Positions 35,001 through 47,000 of a stretch of DNA of 64,000 nt are shown piece by piece. The stretch spans positions 576,383 through 640,382 of the forward strand of contig RPFO01000485.1 of NCBI GenBank assembly GCA_009746045.1. The letters run 5' to 3'. Every line of letters starts with the position of its first letter. The first letter of the stretch is position 1. The notes beneath the pieces are model-generated. The model ran no database searches. It worked only from the letters and a program-made list of their open reading frames with translations, and was not told the origin of the DNA. This DNA is from Mesostigma viride (taxonomy: Eukaryota; Streptophyta; Mesostigmatophyceae; Mesostigmatales; Mesostigmataceae). Both the position numbers and the translations under genes were made by a program.

Positions 35001-38000
35001 ATGCAAACCCATATACCATGCTGTGAAGAAACTTATAAACTTTCGATCTTCTCAGCTAAACTTTTCCTAATTCTCAATAGATTTCGCGGCATCTGGTCCC
35101 CCGAGAAGGGGCCGATGCATCGGCTGGAACTCGATTTTTGGCGGAAAATCGGCAGCAAGACCATTTAGGGGTTAAGAGTTTTTCTGACTTGGAAGTGTCT
35201 GCCCTCCACCGCATGGTTGTATGTGGGTACACGACCCCCATGGAATGCTGCCATTCGACACCATTCTGTGGCACATGGTCTCAAGTGCGCACGCCGCTGT
35301 AGGATCCCCTGACTCGTCTCCTGGTGCATCCCGCTTCAACATGCAATCCCACGAAGATGTCGCGGATGTGTACCCTAGGCATTCTCACTGCTGTGAATAC
35401 TATACGCAACAGTCATATACTGTCGCTATAGTGATATCCTTGCGCTCGTCGTTGGCCATGCGTGTGTAGCCTCCTTCCGCACTCATCAACAACATCAAAT
35501 GCGTGGGTTTACTTGGGTTGTCCATTATAGGGGCGCAGGCATAGGCTTCGCGTACGTACAGATGTGCACGTGTATGTGTGCCATGCGGCTGTCACGCCCT
35601 GCAAGTCGGGTCGGTTCTGCCCTGCCAACTCTCTTGACATCTTTACTCCCAACATCGGCATGTTTCCGTATCGTCCTGTCCACCGCCGCATCCCCTCTTC
35701 CCCGCAACCGCACTTCTCCCCCCCCCCTCGGCAGGCGCTGCCACTGCTGGCAGACATGCGCAGCAGCAGCACACGGCGCGGCGTGGCAAGAGCCGTGTCC
35801 CTCCTCGTGTCATCCCTGGGCCACGCGGTGGTGCCCTATGCGGTGCTGCTGCTGGTGCCGCTGCTGGGGCGCATGAGCGACCCAGACAAAGGGTGAGCGA
35901 CTGCATTTCCCCCCGTTTGCGTTTGTGCTGTGGTCAGCAGTAGTGGTGGTGCCTATGGCAGCATGTTGCATGTGGTGGTGGGGCCACCGATCGTGTTGCA
36001 TGTTGGGTGGCTGACGTGGCGTCGTTGTCAAGCCATCATGCTGACGGCTGCCCCCGTGGCGCTGCTGCCTGGCCTTCATGGGCCCCAGCTGCCCCTGCTT
36101 GACGCATGCCGGCTTTCCTGCTCCTGCCAGATGCCCGTTTCCCTGCGGCTTGCCTTCATCTCCCGCCACTTGCGTTTGCACTTGCCTACCCTGATTCCCT
36201 GTGTTGGGACGCCCCTCCCCCCTGGCAGTGTTCGGGAGACTGTCACTCAGTGCTTTGCGGAGCTGGTGCCGCTGCTGCCGCTGGCACGGGGGATGCCCCT
36301 CCCGGACGGTGCGTTCGTTATTTTTTCTTCATCTATTCTTGGTGTGATGCCCCTACCGGACGGTGTGTTTGTTAGTTCCTTTTAATTACATCGCAGCACC
36401 AGTACTGTTGAGCTAACGTGTATTTTCGTTTGGGTGTGATCCCGGTAACAGCCATCTTGCAAGGAGTTGCTCATTGTTCACCAACTTTGTTGGGTGTGCA
36501 CACAGCATGCATGTGACGCCCATGTGAGTGCACCTATGGATGTCGCCCAAATAAGCCACCCAGTGGCGTGGCCTTCACCTGTATCCAACTCTTGTGCTTC
36601 ACGCTGTCCCTCCGTACTTGTGTGAGCTGATCTTGGACGTCGGCAAGCAGATCTCAAGTTTATGTCTATACTTAGAGTAGAGCGGTCACACATGCACGTG
36701 TGCAAGGGTGATATCCACCTGCTCCTGGTTCGCTGCTCAACGACGGACGTTTTGACCCCCAACTTCCTTGGCTGCCAATAAGATTTGTTTAAACGTTCTA
36801 GTGAAAGTTTGGAAGGTCTTTTGGTATAAATAGCTGGCCCACACCGTCAGCCACCAACACGACCTTGACACCCGTTCGAGCGGGAGATGTGGCCTACGTG
36901 CCCCATGCCCCTGGCCCCTGCCCCCTGCCCCCTGCCCCCTGCCCCCCAATGCGTGCCCCCCCCCCATCCCCCCCGCCCCCCCCCCACCCCCCACCCCACA
37001 TGCATGTTCCCCCAGGCCTGGATGAGAGCCTGCGCCAGCACAACGCGTCGGATGGCCGGTTCCTGGAGCAGCTGCTCGACAACAAGAAGGTGGACGATTA
37101 CGCGTTGCCTGTGCGCATCAATGGCGAGCTGCGCAGGTGAGGCAGAAGCGGGTGTCGTTTTGAAGGGGGAGCTGCGCAGGTAGCCAATGGGCACATGCAC
37201 GCATGCACCTTTTCGGCGGCACTTACCTCAGCACGAAAGAGTTATGGAGACAGCAACAGGGGTGTACGATTTTCTTTTTCAAGGATTCGCTGGGTGCTTG
37301 GCGTTCCAGTCTGTCGACGTGTAAGCGTGGACACCCCTGAGATCCTCATGGCCCATGCCATCACACATCGCAATGTCTTCAGCGCGCAACATCTTACGCT
37401 GCACCTCTTCACACGGTGGGTCTTCATCATCTTGCCCGACCCTGGCGCACCCTGCATTACCACCCTGCGTGAGCTGCCATCCCAGGTACCAGCAGGAAGG
37501 CATACCCTGGCCTGCCTTCCTCATCGTGTGCTCCGTGTTCCCTTATTGCCCGACTGCACCCCCCTATTGTGGCATCCGCAGGTACCAGCAGGAGGGCATC
37601 AACTGGCTCGCCTTCCTAAAGCGCTTTGGCCTGCACGGCATTTTGTGCGACGACATGGGGCTGGGCAAGACACTGCAGGTGCGCGCATAATTGTAGTGCG
37701 AGGGAGGGGCAAGACGTGGCAGGTGTGTGGCAAGACGCTGCAGGTATACCGCAAGGGCTGGGCAAAACATTGCAGATGTGCGCATAATTATGGCGGACGG
37801 GCGGGGCAAGACTGGGCAGGTGAGCAGCGTGTGGGGGTGCATGGGGCGTGGGCATTGGCGGCTCAAAGAGCGGGCAGCAGGTGTGTGCGGAGCGGTAGCC
37901 CATGAGCTGTGCAGCTGTAGCTGTGGCCTAATGGTACAGCCTGTTGGCGGATCGGACACATACACATCGTCCTTCTTTTTGCCCATCCTTACTAGGCCAC

Positions 38001-41000
38001 GGCCCGCAACGTCCTTTCTCTGCTGCTCTGCACGCCTGCTATGGGGTGCTGACCTGTCCTCTTCCTCCCTCTCCCATGCCCCCCACATGCTTGTGTGTGC
38101 TCGTTGGTGCTACGCTCCCCGTTTGCTGCGCCTTTCTCCTTCATGTCCACCATCTGCTGCCCCTCCCTCCTGCCCTGGTGCGATGGAGATCTGACGTGCT
38201 GTCCCTCCCTCCCTCCCTCCCTCCCTCCCTCCCTCCCTCCCTCCCTCCCTCCCTCCCTCCCTCCCTCCCTCCCTCCCTCCCTCCCTCCCTCCTCCTCCCT
38301 CCCTCCCTCCCTCCCTCCCTCCCTCCCTCCCTCCCTCCTCCCTCCCTCCCTCCCTCCCTCCCTCCTCCCTCCCTCCCTCCCTCCCTCCCTCCCTCCCTCC
38401 CTCCTGTCCCCACCCTTCTGGCGCAGGCCACCGCGATCGTCGCCGCAGACAAGGTGGAGCGTGAGGAGTTCAACAAAGGGGCGCCTCTGCCGTCGCTGGT
38501 AGGCAGCGCAACCTTCGTCTTGTTAGGAGCATGGTAGGCAGCGCACATGTGCCTGGCCTGTTGGGAGTCCCATGGTGTTCTTGGTCCATGGCTCGACAGG
38601 ATAATTGTGTCTTGCATTAGGACTGGAAGGATGGAAAACGCTTGTGCGAAGACGAGCTGGGGATGGACCATGCGCCCAGGAGCCAGTGGTCGTTGTTGGG
38701 GGCTTTCCTTGGTGCCTTCCGGGCTTTAAGCTTTAAGTTGCCTAATTTGATGGACCCCAACTTTGTGTCCAAGGTTGCACCGTTGTTAGTTTGCTTGTCT
38801 TGATTCAATGGGACAGCCCGCATCCGGAATTTCTTCCTAGCATTGTTCGCAGCTCGCCCGCCGCTGCCTCCACCACCTTGCCGCTGCTTCACCATCGCTA
38901 CACCTCGGTGTTACCACAACTCATTTTATCCGGTGGTGTGGGTCTCATCGTGCTGCCGCCGGACCATGCGTGCCGTGTCCCTCACCAGGTGGTGTGCCCC
39001 CCCACGTTGGTGGCCAACTGGGAGCACGAGGTGTTCAAGTTCTGCGGCCACGTGCTGCGGCCGGTCATGTACATGGGGCCACCAGCGGCGCGCGCGCACC
39101 TACAGAAGCAGATCGCCAACGCCAAGTACGCATGGGGGCGGGGGAGGGGGGGGAAGGGGGGATTAAGCGCTGGGTGAGAGGAGGAGGGAGGTCTAAAGGC
39201 CAGGGTTTCTGCCACAGTCGTGTAGAAACACGTTGGGTGATGACCGTACACTCAGGAGAAACCATGTGGGAGATGACTGTGCACTCAGGAGAAACACTTC
39301 GGATGATGACCGTACACTCAGGGGTCGTTGTTGCCCTGGGTGGACAGCATATGCTGCATGAACATATCGTTGCGAGGGACAGCATACGCTGCATGAACAT
39401 ATCGTTGCGAGGGACAGCATACGCTGCATGAACATATCGTTGCATGCAGTCACGCTCATGGGTGTAAGGAAACACTCAAGGGTGACCGCTTACCTGGCCA
39501 CACCATGGCCACCAACTATTCTGTGGAAGGCCGCTTCCCGCACGCGTTGTGTCTTCAAGTTTCCCAGCATACCTCCCCGAGTAGACATCTGACATGCTGG
39601 TTTCATGCGTAGCCCAAGTTGCTGGTGCCGGGCTTGGCTCTCAAGAAGGTAGCCTTATTCCGTTCCCTAAGAAACAGTGGTTGTGCTGCTCACTGGTATT
39701 GAGGAGACCATTCTCGCCGCCGGACCCTGACTGTCACGATATTCCTTGCTGTCGCTCATCCCTGCCTGCCGGTGCCCTTGCTTCCTGTCACTGCCATCCC
39801 TGCCTGTCGGTGCCGCTCGCTGGCAGCTACGACGTGGTCATCACCTCGTATGAGGTCGTGCGCAAGGACGTGGCCGAGCTGGCAGCCATCGCGTGGAACT
39901 ACCTCATCCTGGATGAGGGACACATCATCAAGAACGCAAAGGCCAAGATCACCCAGGCAAGCGGAATTAGCGCTCCGCGATGCAAGCAACCTTGCTTTTC
40001 ATGATTGAGCTATTGCAATGATTGCCATGCGCATACAGCCGGTGCATGCCTTCATGGGACACTTTGTTTAGTGGTTTGGTTCGTGAGACATGTTTGTGAG
40101 TAGTTTGGTGCGTGATACATATTTGTGAAGAGTTTATCCTACCTCGGGGTTGTGGTGCGAGATCGGAGGTGTGCAGCATTGCCCTCTTTCTCCCCTGCAC
40201 TTCTTTTGCAAATAGGCGGTTCAGTACCGTACAATATAGGGAGTTTTTAACTACAGTAAGGACTTCGGTTTTACTGGTGATGCCCCTCTTGCATGCGTGC
40301 CACGAAAATATCTCCATCTGTGTGTTCCTCTGTATTCTCCATCTGTGTGTTCCTCTGTATTCTCCATCGGTGTGTTCCTCTGTATTCTCCATCTGTGTGC
40401 TCCTCTGTATTCTCCATCGGTGTGTTCCTCTGTATTCTCCATCGGTGTGTTCCTCTGTATTCTCCATCGGTGTGTTCCTCTGTATTCTCCATCTGTGTGC
40501 TCCTCTGTATTCTCCATCGGTGTGTTCCTCTGTATTCTCCATCGGTGTGTTCCTCTGTATTCTCCATCGGTGTGTTCCTCTGTATTCTCCATCTGTGTGC
40601 TCCTCTGTATTCTCCATCGGTGTGTTCCTCTGTATTCTCCATCGGTGTGTTCCTCTGTATTCTCCATCGGTGTGTTCCTCTGTATTCTCCATCGGTGTGT
40701 TCCTCTGTATTCTCCATCTGTGTGCTCCTCTGTATTCTCCATCGGTGTGTTCCTCTGTATTCTCCATCGGTGTGCTCCTCTGTATTCTCCATCGGTGTGT
40801 TCCTCTGTATTCTCCATCGGTGTGTTCCTCTGTATTCTCCATCGGTGTGTTCCTCTGTATTCTCCATCGGTGTGTTCCTCTGTATTCTCCATCGGTGTGT
40901 TCCTCTGTATTCTCCATCGGTGTGTTCCTCTGTATTCTCCATCTGTGTGCTCCTCTGTATTCTCCATCGGTGTGTTCCTCTGTATTCTCCATCGGTGTGT

Positions 41001-44000
41001 TCCTCTGTATTCTCCATCGGTGTGTTCCTCTGTATTCTCCATCGGTGTGTTCCTCTGTATTCTCCATCGGTGTGTTCCTCTGTATTCTCCATCGGTGTGT
41101 TCCTCTGTATTCTCCATCTGTGTGTTCCTCTGTATTCTCCATCGGTGTGTTCCTCTGTATTCTCCATCTGTGTGTTCCTCTGTATTCTCCATCGGTGTGT
41201 TCCTCTGTATTCTCCATCGGTGTGTTCCTCTGTATTCTCCATCGGTGTGTTCCTCTGTATTCTCCATCTGTGTGTTCCTCTGTATTCTCCATCGGTGTGT
41301 TCCTCTGTATTCTCCATCGGTGTGTTCCTCTGTATTCTCCATCTGTGTGTTCCTCTGTATTCTCCATCGGTGTGTTCCTCTGTATTCTCCATCGGTGTGT
41401 TCCTCTGTATTCTCCATCTGTGTGCTCCTCTGTATTCTCCATCGGTGTGCTCCTCTGTATTCTCCATCGGTGTGCTCCTCTGTATTCTCCATCGGTGTGT
41501 TCCTCTGTATTCTCCATCGGTGTGTTCCTCTGTATTCTCCATCGGTGTGTTCCTCTGTATTCTCCATCTGTGTGCTCCTCTGTATTCTCCATCGGTGTGT
41601 TCCTCTGTATTCTCCATCGGTGTGTTCCCCTGTATTCTCCATCTGTGTGCTCCTCTGTATTCTCCATCGGTGTGTTCCTCTGTATTCTCCATCTGTGTGT
41701 TCCCCTGTATTCTTGAGAAGTAGGAAAGTTTAGGAAGGGCTCATGCACGTCACTTGTGCCACTTGGCTACTTCTCATGATCCACATATCTAAATTCGGCA
41801 GCAAGGATCTCATCCAGGCTGTTTGCCACCGAATTATCCCTGGCAACACCAGTGTGATGGCTACTCTGTCTACCACCACTTTTTCCAGCACGCCCTGAAT
41901 GTAACCCCCTATAATTTACAGAGCCTAATGCATGCCGCTCATAATGCATTCTGGCTGCATGCGCTGGTGTGCGCTGTACTACTGTGCGGCATATATGGCT
42001 GGATGAACATAAATGCATGACCTTGAATACCATGCAGGCGGTAAAGCAACTGACGGCCCGGCACCGGCTGCTTCTGTCTGGGACCCCAATTCAGGTAAGT
42101 CAGCTGCATTCAATAGCGGATGAGCGACCATGCCGGTGGAAGCATGGTGGCGGGTGCGGGCTCGTAGGGCTTGTCCTCCGCTTGCGTGCAAGGGGCGCTG
42201 CTAGTAGGGTTGTGCAGGCTTTAGAAGCCATTAGGAATGGCCTAAACATTAGGAATGTTTGTGCTGTTGTGTCATATCATTATATCATTATGTTTATGCG
42301 TCGTTGTGTGGGCATGGGGCGCATGCCGTGGCCCATGCGTCCCATGCCCACACAACCATCGCCCATGCAGTGCTTGGGCAGTCCTTGGCACTTGCTTACA
42401 GAGGCCAGATGCGATGTCACGTTTCAGCATGGGTGCTTCCCCATTCCATGTATCCCCCGTGTCATGTCACTCTTGTTCGTTACTACCCAATCACCTTGTT
42501 GGTGGTCACCATCCACCCACCCAGGGTTTGGCACGCTGGCATGTGCTGGTGGCAGTGATCATGAATGACGGATGACTTTGCTGGTAGCAAGCCCGCACTG
42601 GCTGCCGGCGTCTACTGTGCTAGCCTGTGCTTGCTGGTTGCTGGCGGCAGCCCCCCGTCCCCCTGTTATTTGTTTCCACCCCATTCTCCCCCCCTCTCAC
42701 GCTTGCCAGAACAACTTGTTCGAGCTATGGTCACTTACATCCCACCCCCCCCCTCCCCCCTTCCCTCCCTTCTATTCCCTGCCCCCACACACACGGTCGC
42801 CAGAACAACGTTCTTGAGCTCTGGTCGCTCTTCGACTTTTTGATGCCCGGGTTCCTCGGTTCGGAGCAGCAGGTAATACACTTTTTAGGTGTTATGCGTC
42901 GCACTCAACTATGATAGGATAAATAGAAGTACACAGGGCCTAATCACAGAGTAAGCCCCCATCAGCCCCCCAAAAGGTTTGCCTTTTGAAGCAGAGTCTC
43001 AAAAGGCAGCATAACCCTTCATCACCCGCATGCACGTAACGGTTAGGCGGTGCACCTCATCTCCTGCATGCGTGTGGGCGATGGGTGGCGCGCGTTGGGG
43101 ATGTGTCTGCCTATGCATACCCCCTTGTTTGCTCGGCATGCGCCGCTGGTGAGGCATACACGGAGCAGGGTCGAGCTCACCAGCGGGATTCACGGTATTT
43201 TCTATTTCAGCAATGGCCTTGTTGCCTTGTGAAGTGTTAGTCCATGGGATCGAATACAAAGGAGTTCCGTCTGGCATTGGCGCTTCTCTCACCTGGCTCT
43301 CACACCTATTTCTACTTTGCCCCCTTTCCCCCCCCAGTTCTACGCCACCTACGGGCGTGCTCTGCAGGTGGCACGCAACGCCAAGGGGGGGGCGACCGCA
43401 CCCTCCGAGAAGGGTGTGCTGGCGCTGGACGCGTTGCACCGCCAGGTGGGCACCAGGTGGCGGCAGGGACACCGGGGATAGGACGTAGCGGCGGGCGATA
43501 ATAGGATCGCTGGGCTCAAAAGGGTTTATAGAGATGAAGAGATGGAAGACTTGGGGCTGTGTCTTTACTTTGCGGCACTTTGCGGTGAATGCGGGTGCTT
43601 GCGGTGGTTGCGGTGCTTGCGGTGGTTGCGGTGGTGGCGGTGGTTGCGGTGCTTGCGGTGGTTGCGGTGGTGGCGGTGGTTGCGGTGGTTGCGGTGCTTG
43701 CGGTGGTTGCGGTGCTTGCGGTGGTTGCGGTGGTTGCGGTGGTTGCGGTGGTTGCGGTGGTTGCGGTGGTTGCGGTGGTTGCGGTGGTTGCGGTGGTTGC
43801 GGTGGTTGCGGTGGTTGCGGTGGTGGCGGTGGTGGCGGTGGTGGCGGTGGTGGCGGTGGTGGCGGTGCTTGCGGTGGTTGCGGTGGTGGCGGTGGTGGCG
43901 GTGGTGGCGGTGGTGGCGGTGGTGGCGGTGGTGGCGGTGGTGGCGGTGGTGGCGGTGCTTGCGGTGGTTGCGGTGCTTGCGGTGGTTGCGGTGCTTGCGG

Positions 44001-47000
44001 TGGTTGCGGTGCTTGCGGTGGTTGCGGTGGTTGCGGTGGTTGCGGTGGTTGCGGTGGTTGCGGTGGTTGCGGTGGTTGCGGTGGTTGCGGTGGTTGCGGT
44101 GGTGGCGGTGGTGGCGGTGGTGGCGGTGGTGGCGGTGGTGGCGGTGGTGGCGGTGGTGGCGGTGCTTGCGGTGGTTGCGGTGCTTGCGGTGCTTGCGGTG
44201 GTTGCGGTGCTTGCGGTGGTGGCGGTGGTGGCGGTGGTGGCGGTGCTTGCGGTGGTTGCGGTGCTTGCGGTGGTTGCGGTGCTTGCGGTGGTTGCGGTGC
44301 TTGCGGTGGTTGCGGTGGTTGCGGTGGTTGCGGTGGTTGCGGTGGTTGCGGTGGTTGCGGTGGTTGCGGTGGTTGCGGTGGTTGCGGTGGTTGCGGTGGT
44401 GGCGGTGGTGGCGGTGGTGGCGGTGGTGGCGGTGGTGGCGGTGCTTGCGGTGGTTGCGGTGCTTGCGGTGGTTGCGGTGCTTGCGGTGGTTGCGGTGCTT
44501 GCGGTGGTTGCGGTGGTTGCGGTGGTTGCGGTGGTTGCGGTGGTTGCGGTGGTTGCGGTGGTTGCGGTGGTTGCGGTGGTGGCGGTGGTGGCGGTGGTGG
44601 CGGTGGTGGCGGTGGTGGCGGTGGTGGCGGTGCTTGCGGTGGTTGCGGTGCTTGCGGTGGTTGCGGTGCTTGCGGTGGTTGCGGTGCTTGCGGTGGTTGC
44701 GGTGCTTGCGGTGGTTGCGGTGGGTGCGGTGGTTGCGGTGGTTGCGGTGGTTGCGGTGGTTGCGGTGGTGGCGGTGGTGGCGGTGGTGGCGGTGGTGGCG
44801 GTGGTGGCGGTGGTGGCGGTGGTGGCGGTGGTGGCGGTGGTGGCGGTGGTGGCGGTGGTGGCGGTGGTGGCGGTGGTGGCGGTGCATGCGGTGCATGCGG
44901 TGCATGCGGTGGTTGCGGTGGTTGCGGTGGTTGCGGTGGTTGCGGTGGTTGCGGTGGTTGCGGTGGTTGCGGTGGTTGCGGTGGTTGCGGTGGTTGCGGT
45001 GGTTGCGGTGGTTGCGGTGGTTGCGGTGGTTGCGGTGGTTGCGGTGGTTGCGGTGCTCGCTTTTATTCTAGCTATGTATGGATGATGATGCAAACAGCAG
45101 CGGAGCGTTGCCGCAAAGGGCTATCCAAACGGAAGCTGAAAGACACCCATTCAAGCTTATACCCGGGTACTCCATACTAGAAACTCATACACTCAGCTAC
45201 AGTACAAATGCTCTACCGGGGCTTGCACACAAGGGTTTTCCAGCACTGACCAGTCCCTAACCACCGACGTACATATTCGGCAAAATGTTCGATTTTGCTT
45301 TAAATGATGCCAGTTGTATGGATGCGTCATTTTTTCATTGAATCAAACTCCTTTCATGAAACAAAACTCCTTTATGTTTCTGTAACTGTTCTGACACAGG
45401 TGATGCCCTTCCTCCTGCGGCGCACAAAGGACGAGGTGCTTTCGGACCTGCCACCCAAGATCCTGCAGGTGAGGCATGCACCGGCGACAGATGAGGCCCT
45501 AAACCCTAAAAAACAGATCCTGCAGGTGAGGCACCCATGAGCCCATTATCAGGTAGACGAGCGAACCAGCCAGCGTGGGGTCACTAAAATGATCCACTTA
45601 TAATCGTATGGGCTTGGGGTAGGGAAAAACCCAACGTACATGCCACATGAGTGGTGGTGGCGCATGCATGGCACGCCTGTTTGATGCTTTTGGCGGTGGC
45701 CACCCATGAAGCAATGCTGGGTGGGACGGTCGCAGCATTGCATTCTGCGCTTGCCTGGCTGGGCAGTAGTGCCAGTGTGTGGCGCGTTTTTGTTCCGGTG
45801 TTTGTGCCTGAGGTACAAGGAGCTTTCGTTATTATTTGCTCTATACTTCAGTAGGCACCATGCACTGTCTACGCCCCACGACAGTGGGCGCCCCTGACCG
45901 TACCGAATGAAGCTCTAGGCAACGTTGACAGTGTGGTACACGATGGCTGCTTGCAAAGCTTTCTGTCACTTTCTTTGTTCCCCTGCTCTATTGTCCTGGC
46001 TACTCTCCCAACCCAACCCCACCCCAGCCCCGCATGCTTAACCCCTCTCAATCCCTCTACATGGCTGCCATGGCGGTTTCTGGTTGCCATGCGGTCTTCC
46101 AATGGTCACTGCAGATCGCTGTTTCCCCTTCCCCTAGCATCACCCTCCTACCAGTCCACCCCCCCGCAGGACATCATGTGCAAAGCCAGCCAACCTGACG
46201 TTCTGTTTTGCTGATGGCTATTCCCCCCTTCTCTCCCCCCTTCCTCGCCCCCCACCCTTTATAGGATATCATGTGCGAGCTGTCCCCCCTTCAGCTGCGC
46301 CTGTACGAGGACTTTGCGTCTTCGAACGCACGTCACCAGCTGGACGAAATGGTCGGGGCGCTGGCAGGGGAACGAGAGGACGCGACGCCCGACGTGGAGC
46401 AGGCGCCCGCGCATGTGTTCCAGGTGCGAGGCGCAGGTGTTGCTTTTGATCAGTGGGTTGTGTTCCATGGAATAGTCACGAGTGCCCCATTAGTATGGAT
46501 TCTATTCCAGGTGCGACGGATGGGTGGTGCTTTAGATAGGGTTGCCAGGGATAATTACTTGGCATGCACATGCTCCTGCTGATAGGTGTGGACAATGCTG
46601 TAGTATACCATGTCGTGGGGCGCTCATTGTTGCTTGGCAGTTCACTGGGGGATTGCGGAACAGATCATTTGTGTTGGTTGTCTTGAAAGCGTGTTCTCAT
46701 TGCAACATGTCGATTTGTTGACCTTCTGCATATATCGTCCCCGTGACCTGTTCAGTTATTTGATCAGTCCATGCTGCTTGAGGCACTGCTGCTGGTGTGG
46801 GGCGGTGACCATCTTGCCAGCCTGGTACATGGACGGTGCAGGGAGAGGGTTGGTCGCACCACCGAGATGATCGCAGGAGGCAATGCCTTCCAAACTCGAT
46901 CACCCTCACGTGTCGCCTGCGTATATTTGCTCTCTTGTACGTGTACATATGTAACCTGTTTTCTCTGCCCCCTGCCCCCCCCGCCAGGCGCTACAATACC

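Noticed and set aside
40112-41748. Open frames of 463-593 codons on both strands.
   Set aside because: They are translations of the 25-bp minisatellite within MOT1 intron 25.
43534-45180. Long open frames rich in Gly, Ala/Thr, Trp-Leu-Arg or His-His-Arg repeats.
   Set aside because: They are translations of the 9-bp array in every frame. The flanking MOT1 exons show the region is spliced out.
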